From Cladosporium sp. IMV 00045 (Eukaryota; Ascomycota; Dothideomycetes; Cladosporiales; Cladosporiaceae), in assembly GCA_001931905.2 (NCBI GenBank), contig MSJI02000703.1, positions 1-30,920 of the forward strand: a DNA stretch of 30,920 nt, in the 5' to 3' direction. Positions 20,816 through 30,559 of the stretch are shown here, piece after piece. Both the position numbers and the translations under genes were made by a program. Each line of letters starts with the position of its first letter. Positions within the stretch are counted from its first letter, which is position 1. The notes under the pieces are model-generated. The model was not told the origin of the DNA. It made no database searches and saw only the letters and a program-made list of their open reading frames with translations.

Positions 20816-23341
20816 ATGATTAAAGCAGAAGACTACTTCTTGCATCTTCCAGAGTACCATGTGGCAGTCTGTAGAAGTTGCTGCTATGCCGTCTGGTCTG
20901 ATCGGATCCGGAACCATCTCAAAGAGAACCACAGCGGTTTGAGTAGCAGGGAGAGGGGCTCGATAATCGAAGATCTTGGGGGCTGGCTACCACTCGCTCG
21001 CTTTGGTGACGCTATCCCACTGCCACAAGTCGTTGAAAGGCCAGTCGAAGGCCTCCGCCTGTTCTTAGATGGTTTGCAGTGTCGGCTCCAGCCTGGCACG
21101 TGCGTCTTCAGTTGTCGAAGTCTGAAGACATTAAAGAAGCATTGGCGAGATGTTCACAGCTGGAAAGTAGTTGGGACTAGGGGCGGATCCAGGACAAAAG
21201 CAGCTCAAGAAGCACTTGCGCAGAGACAGGCCAACGCATGGAAGCCAGTACATTGCCAGAGCTTCTTTGCTACAGGGCAGCATGCCGGGTACGTGGTGGT
21301 TCTCTTGCCGCAACCTGAAGAAAGTAAGGTGTCGCAACGCCCGGAGCCAGGCCCCGATGCTTTCGCTACGGCTATACTGCAAGATCTTACCGTCCTCGAA
21401 CAAGCGGAGCACGAGCGTGCAGAAGTAGTTTGTGACACTTCAAGCACGAAGGAGGTGTCGCCTTGGCTCCAGCTCACACGATGGTCCTCATACCTCTGTG
21501 GGCAACACACACCGAGTGTTGCCGCACTTCTGGTCCAGCCAACTCGGGACTCCGAGCCTGTATTGGTAGCCCTGTGTGAAAGCCTCGAGCGTATCGTAAT
21601 CGATGCGCACGCTTCTGTGTTGAACGACAGGATCAACGCGTTTGACCAGGTGCATATCAACAGCTTCCTCCATCGGCCACACGTCACTGATCGACCACTG
21701 ACGGTGAAACTGCAAAAGGCTACATGGAAGCGATATATAAGGGTCTGGACTGGACTCCTTTGCTTCGCCTACCGTACGACTCAACCCGGCCAGCGAATCT
21801 CGCTCCGGCATCAGCTCACTAGCCGACAAGCAGCCTGTCTAATCGAAGCGACAAGGCATATCGAGAGATTGTCACACCAGTCTGGAGTAGCGACTACAGG
21901 TACAAGAACCTCAGGCAAACTCGATTCGAGAGAAGTTACCGACGAGATTGACAAGATATGCCTTGATCTCTGTGTCTCTCTACTCGATCATGATTTGAGA
22001 GGCGACATTTACGAAAGCGTGGTTGTCGGCTTTTTTGCAGTCCTTGGCATAGACTCAGGGAAAGGAATCTTTAAGGAGGCTTATTACTATACGCCAAGCC
22101 TCTCTGGGTTCATTAAGATCGCGCAGATGCTAGTCATCCAGAAGGCTATTACTATTGCGGATCACAACCATTTGATGCGACCGGCCGACCTTCTTGATGA
22201 GATGCGGACTCGCTTCATGGTTAATGGCACTCGATCGCCTCTTAGCTGGGCCAGCCGGCTACGAGTGTATGGTAAGAAGGTGCGAGATTCAACAACCTGC
22301 TTAGGCTACATTTCCTGGTCGGACGACAATCTGTCGGTGTCCTATAAAGGCATTACTGGCCTGACGCTGGACGCTTTCCGTGGCTTTATCCGAGATCAAG
22401 TGCATAAAGCACACGCTCAGCTCGAGGACTTGTTACTACTGCACCCCGAGGAAAGGCGAGAAGATGCAGACATCCGGTTCTGGATGCACCGCGTGGTTGA
22501 CAATCCAGCCGAGAATAGCAAGAACTGGAACTTTCTGAGTCACCCCACCAACCTACAAGGTACACTTCCAACCCGAGATAACTGGCTGCTCGAACGTGTT
22601 TTGAAGACTGAATGGCTTCAAGATGAATTCTTCTGCTCGAAAGATACAACTACGCAGCTCGTGTGGAGCCAGAAAGCCGTCCGTAGCTACAACTCGCGAG
22701 TGGAAGCCTTCCTCGAGCGTTTACTATTATTAGTCCATGTGACAAGTGGACAGCCAGCCCGTGGCACTGAGACGCTGAGCCTGCGGCATGTCAATACAAT
22801 GAACGGCCATCACAGGAATATCTTCGTAGAAAATGGCATGATCAGTACAGTGACGACCTACCATAAGGGATACACGACCTCTGGAAACACCAAGATCATT
22901 CACCGGTATCTACCTAAAGAGGTTGGAGAGCTACTAGTGTACTATCCCTGGATGATTCAACCCTTATGTAGGAAGCTTGAGCTACTGGTCCTGCGTAGAC
23001 GAGACCTACCTTCACCGTTTCTTTGGGCTGCTACAGGGAGCCTCGAGCCATGGGACAGTTCAAGATTAAGCCGCGTAATGCAGCGAGAAACGAAGGAAGC
23101 GTTGGGGGTAGCCATGAACATCCAAGTCTATAGACATTTGGCTGTCGCGATGTCGAGAAAACATCTTCCTTGTGGAGGGTTCAAGCGTGACTACGGTATC
23201 GATGATTGCAAGGTAGATTCTCAGGGCTCGCATACCACGTGGACTGCAGGGACAGTCTATGCGAGGGGTCTCGAGGAGGCTGCTGGACACGTGGAAGCAC
23301 GAAAGTCAGAATACCGCAAGGTCAGCCAAGAGTGGCACTGA
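20816..23341 (+). CDS. Tyrosine recombinase-like protein with N-terminal C2H2-like fingers, 841 aa
   Basis: The ATG at 20816 (TCAACATGAT) is preferred over a start 45 nt upstream because the first finger follows directly. The N-terminus has C19-x2-C22...H34-x4-H39 and a second Cys/His cluster near residues 90-120, as in fungal DUF3505-type proteins. The C-terminal third has a tyrosine-recombinase layout: box-I Arg649 in GQPARGTE, Arg773-His774 in VYRHLAVAMSRKH (the preceding HxxR His is Gln), His806 in GSHTT and nucleophile candidate Tyr815 in TVYARG. From memory, similar modules occur in Crypton elements and in front of RecQ helicase in large telomere-linked proteins. The frame stops after EWH at TGA (23339-23341), but the next 49 codons in the same frame look coding (FLGFLPSSLPPRKRPLGEI), so the stop may be a CGA to TGA change. 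No helicase follows. Activity is uncertain because the HxxR box is degenerate. Confidence 0.75.
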   Translation: MIKAEDYFLHLPEYHVAVCRSCCYAVWSDRIRNHLKENHSGLSSRERGSIIEDLGGWLPLARFGDAIPLPQVVERPVEGLRLFLDGLQCRLQPGTCVFSCRSLKTLKKHWRDVHSWKVVGTRGGSRTKAAQEALAQRQANAWKPVHCQSFFATGQHAGYVVVLLPQPEESKVSQRPEPGPDAFATAILQDLTVLEQAEHERAEVVCDTSSTKEVSPWLQLTRWSSYLCGQHTPSVAALLVQPTRDSEPVLVALCESLERIVIDAHASVLNDRINAFDQVHINSFLHRPHVTDRPLTVKLQKATWKRYIRVWTGLLCFAYRTTQPGQRISLRHQLTSRQAACLIEATRHIERLSHQSGVATTGTRTSGKLDSREVTDEIDKICLDLCVSLLDHDLRGDIYESVVVGFFAVLGIDSGKGIFKEAYYYTPSLSGFIKIAQMLVIQKAITIADHNHLMRPADLLDEMRTRFMVNGTRSPLSWASRLRVYGKKVRDSTTCLGYISWSDDNLSVSYKGITGLTLDAFRGFIRDQVHKAHAQLEDLLLLHPEERREDADIRFWMHRVVDNPAENSKNWNFLSHPTNLQGTLPTRDNWLLERVLKTEWLQDEFFCSKDTTTQLVWSQKAVRSYNSRVEAFLERLLLLVHVTSGQPARGTETLSLRHVNTMNGHHRNIFVENGMISTVTTYHKGYTTSGNTKIIHRYLPKEVGELLVYYPWMIQPLCRKLELLVLRRRDLPSPFLWAATGSLEPWDSSRLSRVMQRETKEALGVAMNIQVYRHLAVAMSRKHLPCGGFKRDYGIDDCKVDSQGSHTTWTAGTVYARGLEEAAGHVEARKSEYRKVSQEWH

Positions 23342-23491
23342 TTTTTAGGGTTCTTGCCTAGCTCTCTTCCTCCTCGAAAACGGCCGCTTGGTGAAATCAC
23401 AAACGAAGGATACATGCCCTTCAAGCGGGTGAAAAGTGGCGCAGATCTGGCGGGGCGGACTGTGAACATAACCTTCAATAGCGACTTGTAG
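23342..23491 (+). pseudogene. In-frame 3' extension of the recombinase-like ORF beyond TGA
   Basis: Directly after the TGA the reading frame continues for 49 codons to TAG (23489-23491), with Pro/Arg-rich then ordered sequence (PPRKRPLGEITNEGYMPF, then KRVKSGADLAGRTVN). This looks like the linker that in larger relatives joins the recombinase-like part to further domains. It is probably untranslated now unless the TGA is read through. Confidence 0.45.
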
Positions 23492-23529
23492 TAATTCAAC
23501 AAACGATAACGCTGTATCTGTGTATACTT

Positions 23530-24590
23530 AGCTCATCCAAACTAAGCTCTGCCACCGTCCTCTCCTAACAGTGAGCACCAGGAAAGGAATAATCGGACAG
23601 GTGGAAAAACTCGACCTTGTCGCGTACAGATCGGAGGACGTCGTGTACCCCGCCGCCGAACAGGAAGCGATGCAGGAGCTCGGCCTGGTCATCAAGCAAT
23701 GCTTACAATGCAAGGCGTGCGGGTTACTGAGGGAGAGCAGAAAGGGGATCGAGGCGCACTGTAGAAAGGAACACGGCTGTAACAGCAACAAAAGCAGAGG
23801 AGGTCGAGGCAGTTTGAGGAGTCGACCCGCCGGAAACCAGCCGTTCACTGAAGGTCATTGCTGTCGGAGGTTCTCTAAGTATGCGCAGTGGACTAATCTC
23901 TTCAAGGTGCTACCACAAGCGCCACGGATGCAAGGGAGCGGTCACGACTCCGAACCCGACCACAAGGCGCAGAAGTTGACAGATGAGGTAGCAGATGGAC
24001 TGAAGAGGAAGCTACGGGAGGCGCACCATCACAGAAAGGTAAACGTCAGCGAAGTCAGGTCTGAGATGGATCCATGGCTGGAACACACCAGCTGGGCTCA
24101 CCATCTGGCTGGGTTTGAGAAAGAAGAGCTACGGGCTAGTCTGAGTGCGGCGCCAAAGCTTGAGGCGGACGAGAGGGGAATAGAGAGCGTGGATAGAGAA
24201 GAGGAGGCGATCGAGAGAGCTTGCAGAGCGACCGGCAGGGTGATCAAGAAGGCCATGGACGTTAGCAGTCCGCGGACAATCCCAAGGTCCGCTCCTCACT
24301 ACATTAACAGGAAAGAGACCAGGGCCGCGAGTAACGAGACTGCATTCTACAGCAAACACGGGGCCAGTACGAAGAAGAAATACTCCAGGGTCTGGGTATC
24401 AATGCTGAGATATCTTTGGAGGAGTGGGTTTACCACTAATATGTCCGAAGAAGTCACCTTTCCATCAGATCGATCGAAGTAGGCATCACGTTGAACAGCG
24501 AAAATTTCTGTTAGCTGCAACGTATAACCAGCGCAGAGAGGCCTCCCAAAAATCATTCGATATCCTGTACTAGGTGTCAGCAACAACGCC
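23530..24590 (+). pseudogene. Second recombinase-like family copy, N-terminal part only, frameshifted
   Basis: A frame without ATG (open from 23532, coding-like from about 23571 to the TAG at 24480-24482) encodes a diverged relative of the N-terminal half of the gene at 20816. It has a CKACG...HCRKEH finger, DPWLEHTSWAHHLAGFEKEE (compare SPWLQLTRWSSYLCG upstream) and STKKKYSRVWVSMLRYLW (compare KATWKRYIRVWTGLLCF). Similarity continues in another frame after the stop (RHHVEQRKFLLAATYNQ) to about 24585. The switch falls at GATCGATC near 24467-24475, suggesting a 4-nt tandem duplication. The recombinase core (Arg, RH, Tyr boxes) is absent. The protein-level difference between copies shows this is an old paralogue, not a fresh duplication. 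It may be expressed as a finger-only fragment if an upstream exon exists; none was found. Confidence 0.6.
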
Positions 24591-24664
24591 CCAGACGAAC
24601 CACTCGCTCGCCCTAGACGACCTCATCAAATCTGTGCCGTGACAATTGAGCGCCAGCATCATGT

Positions 24665-25024
24665 TCAGCATCTCCCGCCTGGAAAAAGCCCAAACCCCAA
24701 ACCCCGGGGTATGTCGACGTGCGTGATGCGAACAGACCCTCGCCTTGGCGTATGTCTACCGCGACGCCTCTCTGCCTCGCGTCTCGCGTCGTTCACATTA
24801 TCGTGCAATGAGATAAACTGGGTTGGTTCGCGATTACGCCAGTTCAGATGCCGTCTCATGGCTTTGGGGGTAATGATATGCCAGGCATCGACGAATTAAT
24901 CGTCAGGATCGCCACACTTAATGCCGACACCGGGTTGGTATGGCGTTTGTGAGAGATTGTCGTGCACGTGCCAAAGGTCGATAGAGTAGGCTCCAGATTC
25001 AAACTGATGGGGTCGAAAGATTTG
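24665..25024 (-). pseudogene. Last exon of a fungal DUF7587-like domain gene with an in-frame stop
   Basis: The minus-strand frame from 25024 to 24665 reads HQFESGAYSIDLWHVHDNL, SQTPYQPGVGIKCGDPDD, a TAA (24896-24898), FVDAWHIITPKAMRRHLNW, REPTQFISLHDNVNDARREA, then a short basic tail and TGA. The LxxVHD...HLxWxNRxPTxFIS...A..EA.RR pattern matches, from memory, a fungal domain of unknown function (DUF7587) with a distant ADP-ribosyltransferase look. The exon start is set by a textbook acceptor just upstream (TACTAAC branch, then CCGTCAG at 25031-25025). The preceding exon was not found. The TAA lies where the frame reads DD-*-FVDAW, most simply GAA to TAA. Family membership is inference; the coding nature of the exon is fairly clear. 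Confidence 0.5.
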
Positions 25025-25905
25025 CTGACGGTTGTTAGTATTTGCTGGTATGGAAGTTTGTTAGGGAGAGAGAAGCGAGCGACCAAAAGCCGTCAATAGA
25101 TACATAGGCGCGTTGCTCAATGCAATATGCTGGGCCGACGTCATGTGGCAGTCGATCGCGTGCATTGGAATCACGCATACAGCGTGATGCGACTTATACA
25201 TTTCAGGTGGCATAGCTCTCGTATGGATTTGATCGCCATCTTGAAGCTACCTTACGTACGTACATCCTTCGTCACGCGATCTGATCCCTCTTTTTCTCCA
25301 TTGGATTTATCTCATGAAAGGTTTAGAGCGTGGCTTGCTCAGACAAGTCGACAAGAGGGGTCGAGAGCAGAGACCAGGCAGTGTTTGGAGTAGCGATGGG
25401 GCAAAAGTGGAGTCGATACCTTGGATAGTCGACGCCTTTAGGCATACTGCTTACTATCGCGGTACGTACAGGTGATGGAGCAAGCCTGGTGACAAGAGCC
25501 AATGTTCACTTGCTCGGTGTGACGGAGAGGGTAGCCGGCTTGCGCCCTGTTGCGGCTTATACCTTATCACTGGGGAAATTCTTCGAAAAGGTCGAAATAT
25601 CGGAAGACCCCTCAGGAGAACAAGAAATCACAAACTCAATTCACTGCATCGGAGTCAAGAAACTCAAACGTCGTGCGACCTATTTGCTCTTGTCCGTTTT
25701 TGAGGAGGAAGGTGGGCTGGTTTAGGAAAGAGATTTCTGCCGACTTTGCAACAAAGTGCACAGGCGGAACACCCGCGTATAACGCATACCAGACATATTT
25801 AACATACTGGCCGCCTGTGCCACCTGTCCTGCAAACTGTTTAGGTCTCCACCACGCGCCTCCCAAGAGACGGCGCACAGAGCAAACCAGCAATTCAATCT
25901 ACAAC
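25025..25905. other. Intergenic region, divergent upstream flanks
   Basis: This lies between the minus-strand DUF7587-like exon and the plus-strand HHCC/ATP-grasp gene. It should hold the missing 5' exon(s) of the former; a minus-strand stretch at about 25190-25040 starting MPPEMYKSHHAVCVIPMHA is a candidate, but no donor restores the frame. Plus-strand frames at 25127-25393 and 25489-25725 are unremarkable. Confidence 0.35.
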
Positions 25906-27816
25906 ATGTCACTAATCACATCGGATGTACCGGCGAATTTTGCGGAGTCTCTTGTCACATCTTTCAATGCAACCAATCCCAGAGTGCAAAGAGACTTCTG
26001 GAGACTGTTCCCGAAGACCAGGGAGTCTTATGACATAGAAAAGCAGCAGGAAGTGCTCAAGGAGGTGTCGGGATCTAGTGATTGGAAGCGCCTTGGTAAA
26101 CCATGGTTCAGGCAGGACGCTGAAACAGGACTGGTCTACCGCAAGTCACTACCGACTCGATCCAGGCCGACGGGACGAATCACGGTTTGCGTACCGTACA
26201 AACACGAGTTTGATATCGCTGTAAGCCAAGGAAGGTTCTTATACCGTACTGCTCCAAGTATCATCGACTGATTGTAGCAGGCTATTGAACACGTTCGCTC
26301 GCACATTCTAGATTCGGACAGCAACAGACCGAGCGACATTGACTCGACTATTGCTTCAAAGTACACGGGAATCGACCGAGACCAGCTGAGATTCATGAGA
26401 CAAAAATGTGCCGATTGCAATGCGGCAGATGCAGGTGTGACCAAAATTGAGTTGGATTGTCGACCAGTCGTACGCAGGCTATTAGTGACGGGAGATGCTC
26501 TTAATCTCGAATCTCATCCCCCAACGAAGGCCAGAGTCAAGGGTGTCTCGAGAACTCCGCACTACAAACCACTTCCGAACAACATCATTTCCGACGCTGT
26601 CTCAAGCTCTGCACATAAGTACTACAGTGTATATTGGATTGGCTGTGACGACAAATTGGACGAACCGATATCGACCCAGACGCTTCACCATAGGCATACC
26701 GCAGCAGCAAACAGCAGACTCATCCCAAACTGCTTTTTACCCGACGAAGCGCAACACTTGATGCATCGTGCTGGCCCTGCTTTCCTCTTTATGGATCGTG
26801 AGCACGTACACGCACACCAGTCCCTCGTTACGGCCTCGGTCTTGGCCGCCAGCTTCCCATGCAAGGTCCATTTCCAAAATGACATATGGATGCGAAAGCA
26901 GCTTTCGCGAGTCCCTGCGCTGATTGAGCCGGCGAGCATCTTGATGCTAGCCTGGCGACAATACGATGAAAAGACTGCCATCAATGTTCAGAGCATCTAC
27001 GAACGCACCAAGCAGTATGAACCGAGCTTACTGCGTGTCTTTCCTTCAGCGGCTGAGCTCGAACACGTTCTCGGCAAGGTCGACGACATTCGAGCTTTGG
27101 ATGAGATTGCCAAATCCACACACCCAGGCTGGTCGTTTCGACCGATTACTTGCGATTCCGCAACCACCTGTCGGTTAAGTGAAGTCGGGGTATTGAAAAG
27201 GAGCCACAGCTGCGGCAGCGAACACGTCATCCTCAAACCGAAAGCAATTGACATTGCAAGGCATCTGAGATGCCAGTCAAGTGCGCGTAGGATCAGCAGT
27301 CGGCGAGCGGCCCAGACCACGGAACGATGGTTTCATCAAGAGTTTGTCGACGGATTGAGGAAGATCGGCGAGTTCCGCGTCTTCATTGTCACCGTACAAG
27401 ATACGACGGCCAGACGTGGCCGCAGGGGAAGGATAATCCAAGTCGTTCATACCATTGAACTTCTTGACCGAGAGCTTGTCGTCACTGTGCTAGGTTCTGG
27501 GGGAGGCTGGTCTGATGAACTGAATACGAGCGAGAAGATAGACCTGGACGAGCTCGGAGCATTCGCTCTGTACGTGTTTGAGGCGCTGCGCAGCAGGCCG
27601 GATTGGTCCACTGGCTTTGAATCTTTGGAGATCGGGGCTCGCGTCGATGTGGGTGTTACCGTCCTCGACGGTGGGCCCAAATACTTCGTCAATGAAGTCA
27701 CGCGAATCTACGAGGCAGATTTCTTCGCAGAATGGTTGGCTCAGCCAGGGACCCAGACTTGCAGAGAGGTATCGAAGGCATTTGCAGAGGTTTTTGTAGA
27801 TACAAAAGGCAATTGA
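25906..27816 (+). CDS. Integrase-type HHCC zinc module fused to an ATP-grasp-like domain, 616 aa
   Basis: Exon 1 is 25906-26220, the intron is 26221-26280 (GTAAGC, CTGATT branch, GTAGCAG) and exon 2 is 26281-27816, phase 0. Residues about 80-151 resemble the integrase zinc-binding (H2C2) module of gypsy-like retroelements and their domesticated relatives: LVYRKS...RITVCVPYKH, H109-x3-H113, then KYTGIDRDQLRFMRQKCADC with C148-x2-C151. No DDE integrase core follows. Residues about 400-600 look like an ATP-grasp or RimK/tubulin-ligase-type fold: VLKRSHSCGSEHVILKP (409 on), WFHQEFV (455), GEFRVFIV (468), ARVDVGV (558) and YFVNEVTR (573). In that fold Lys, Glu/Asp and Asn-Glu residues bind ATP-Mg. 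Residues 160-400 are of unknown fold. The frame is intact. Substrate and role are unknown; by inference, a domesticated retroelement finger gives DNA or protein targeting to a ligase-like enzyme. Confidence 0.7.
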
Positions 27817-28308
27817 TGCATCATCCGAGTTATGGAGGCAAACTTTGGATCATACCACAGATCCGATTTGGTTCCGTGAGGTCCTAAACGCTGGCTCACA
27901 AGGTCGCAATATTATTCGGTGACTGTTTCCACTCAGCATCACTGTGTACTCACCAGTGGTCCACCCGCCCAAGAATTAGAAGAATGCCTCTACGCTGATG
28001 CATGACACAGAAATATCAATGAAGAATTTTCTACAAGATATATAACGTATTACAAGCCACGTAGCTTGATAATTGCTGGTAAGACAAAAATGCCAATCGC
28101 AATCGCGCACTGCCTCTTCAACAACGGGGCAAAAAACCTCGTAGGCAAGAGTCGAGAGTCAGTCTATCCAACGAGTAGTCTTTTGTGCCAGCCAGAAAGC
28201 GCATTTAGAAAATTTTGTGAGTCTCGGTGTTGGAAAGGTATACGACAGCGACAAGGTTGCGGGTCCTAGTGGACACACCCGAATCCGGGTGAACGCATTT
28301 CATCCATC
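27817..28308. other. Intergenic region, no supported gene
   Basis: Only short frames are present, and nothing structural was seen. Confidence 0.45.
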
Positions 28309-29083
28309 ATGCGCGGTCAACTTCGGCCGTTGGGCAAGCACACATCGCCAACTTTTGCTTCTGGAAGTATAAGAGCCTGTCGCCAAAGCACTGGGGATTG
28401 GACGGAACGAGGTTGGATGGATCAATTGCGTATCCAGTCTCGCATACTTGCACAAGATTATATGCAGATGTTGCAGAAGTGTAAAGATCTTATCCTGACT
28501 AACACTAATCAGATCTGAGCGAGGAGGACAGGGCCTGCAGTGCAACTGTCATGAAATTATCGCAGACAGTCGCTGGCCGTGCAGCATCGATCGCGGCAGC
28601 TATTCGCCTTTCGTTTTCAGCCAAAGTGGAATCTTACCGATTGAATCGATTGCGTAACACGCTCGTCGACAGCGCTATATGCCGCGACTGTAACGATACA
28701 CAATTGTGCCTGCTGCAGATTCTGGGGAAAAGATGTCGATTCATCCCGAAGACTTCGCCAAATACATCTCACACACGCAAGAAGGCATCGCCGCATGCTC
28801 TCTTCCGCTCAAAGCGTACGGAGAACTTCTCTATCGTGATGTGATGCGCTATACTCGCGTATGGAACACGAAGGGCTTGTTCGAGTCTGACTGCATTCCC
28901 AAGTCAGTATCGTCGACCGAAAACAATTTTGTAGATTTTGCGATAGCGGCAGAACGGCTACCAGGCGGACTGCTGCAAAAGGCAGATCACATTACTGGGA
29001 ACGAACATGCAAAATTGGAGGATGTGTTTGGCGACTTGTCAATCAAGGAGATCAAAGTGAATCAGGGTCTTAGTCATGCTTGA
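28309..29083 (+). CDS. Doubtful hypothetical gene (about 237 aa if spliced as proposed)
   Basis: Three frames join in phase through two very short gaps: 28309-28480, gap 28481-28512 (GTAAAG, CTGACTAAC branch, CAG; 32 nt), 28513-28689, gap 28690-28718 (GTAACG...TGCAG; 29 nt), 28719-29083. Fungal introns this short are rare, so one or both gaps may be frameshifts in a decayed gene. The middle reads as helix-rich (QDYMQMLQKYLSEEDRACSA, then VAGRAASIAAAIRLSF, then KVESYRLNRLRNTLVDS) and loosely recalls the N-terminal helical domain of fungal NLR-like proteins; this is a weak resemblance. The last exon (HPEDFAKYISHTQEGIAACS...GLSHA) is not recognised. The ATG at 28309 is in fair context. Confidence 0.3.
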
Positions 29084-30096
29084 GATGAAGTCGCCCGGAG
29101 TGATGGTGGCCATTCAATCAAATCGAGTAATTTGGGGTGTTTTTTGTTCTTTTCTTTTCATTTGAATGATGCTGTATGTAAGCTATTTCGTGATGTCCAA
29201 CTGTCGTGGAAAGCGCCTGTAAAAGGTTCATTTCAGGTCAGGATCGACTGATTGCATGAACAGCGTCAACGGGGAATGGTCAGCGCCCGTTGCCATGTTT
29301 GACGCAGCTCTGATGGTATGGCAAGACTACCAGTTGAGAGGTGATCAACCTTGCTGACGATGTATGGTCGTCAACAAACTCACCAAGCAAACCACCGTGG
29401 TAACCAAAATGACATGAGCCTCGACAAGGCAACCAATATGCACACAGCACAGCCAGTATGCAAGATACGCGCTTTCGTCACGCCGGCCTGGGCCGCACTC
29501 AAGAAGTCACTAGCGGTATGACTGCAACTTGCCTCGATAAGATGTGAACGGGATTCCAGGAATTGATACCAAGTTTGAGAAGAGAAGATTTTCAAACATC
29601 TTTCTCGTGTGCAGGGGAAGGTTAAGATTGTAGAGAAATGAGATCGGGGTCGCTAGTATGCACGATGCGCCCAGTCTGCAAACTACTCATGACACGAAAT
29701 ATGAAACACATTCCGACAGTCTCCACGGCAACCTGCAAAGTCTCCGCGCTTTGCGTCCATCGCGTTTAGTTCGCGCAACCAATGGACTTGGCTGTGCAAC
29801 CAACCGTCCAACACTGCACCCCGATCCTCGACCTTGTGTACAAAATCACGATATCATGGCACGCATCAGGTCGGCGACGAGAAACACCTGTACGTGGTGC
29901 CGGCTACGAACCTGAGATGTCTTCATCTCAGAGCCAAGTTTTCTCACGGTGGAGCTGGGTTGGGCGGCGTGGTTCGCACAAAGGGATTGTAACTGGAAGG
30001 CAGCCACGGCGAGTCGCCAGGCCAGAACAGAGGACTACCACCACAACGCTTTTGAAAACCATCCGATAACTGCTGATCTGTGTCGGAAGCAGATCC

Positions 30097-30120
30097 CCTT
30101 CGTTTTGTACGAAACGAAGG
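30097..30120. repeat. Inverted repeat, 9-bp perfect stem, 6-nt loop
   Basis: CCTTCGTTT (30097-30105) pairs perfectly with AAACGAAGG (30112-30120) around TGTACG. It lies 64 bp before the spaced CGAAGCTC repeats, whose core shares the word CGAAG. Confidence 0.75.
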
Positions 30121-30183
30121 CAAGAAGAACCGTGGCTTCAGCAGTTAAGAGGACACCTCTGGGATTTTGCAGAGTTTTCACGC

Positions 30184-30296
30184 CGAAGCTCTTGTTAACC
30201 ATCTCAAACGAAGCTCCTGTTAACCGGGCATTTCGAAGCTCCTATTAACTGAATTCACTACTCTTAACACTGTCGGCTTCGAAGCTCTCGTTAATT
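30184..30296. repeat. Four spaced copies of a 17-nt motif, first three at an exact 25-bp period
   Basis: The motif CGAAGCTCYTGTTAACC and close variants starts at 30184, 30209, 30234 and 30280. The first three units are a conserved 17-nt block plus an unrelated 8-nt spacer, a period of 25. The fourth (CGAAGCTCTCGTTAATT) is 46 bp further on. Differences are mainly C/T or A/G. Confidence 0.8.
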
Positions 30297-30490
30297 CCCT
30301 AATCGCCTAGGATGAGCGTTCGCCGTCAGGTACAGAGCCCGCACGCAATGAAGAGTCACCGGGTCTGAGGACCATCCGAATGGGTGCGAAGAATTACCAC
30401 GTACTCCCGCCTCGAGCGCCTCGTACGACAGTTCAATCGAAAGCGAAGCCGGACACGGGCAAAGCAGGAGAAAACAGGGAAGAGAATGGA

Positions 30491-30559
30491 GATGAAAGAT
30501 AGGCATAGCAGGAAGAGATGGACAGGCACAGCAGGGAGAGATGGACAGGCACAGCAGGC
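30491..30559. repeat. 23-nt tandem repeat, about three units
   Basis: Two nearly identical units (AGAGATGGACAGGCACAGCA plus GGG or GGC) lie at 30514-30536 and 30537-30559, preceded by a degenerate unit at 30491-30513. It is a purine-rich minisatellite. Confidence 0.8.

Noticed and set aside
18155..29470. 15-nt word GTATGCAAGATACGC shared by 18155-18169 and 29456-29470
   Set aside because: A match this long is expected about by chance in a window of this size, and the flanks do not align.
30184..30296. CRISPR-like reading of the 25-bp spaced repeats
   Set aside because: Spacers are only 8 nt, the repeats are imperfect, there are four units, and the DNA is fungal.
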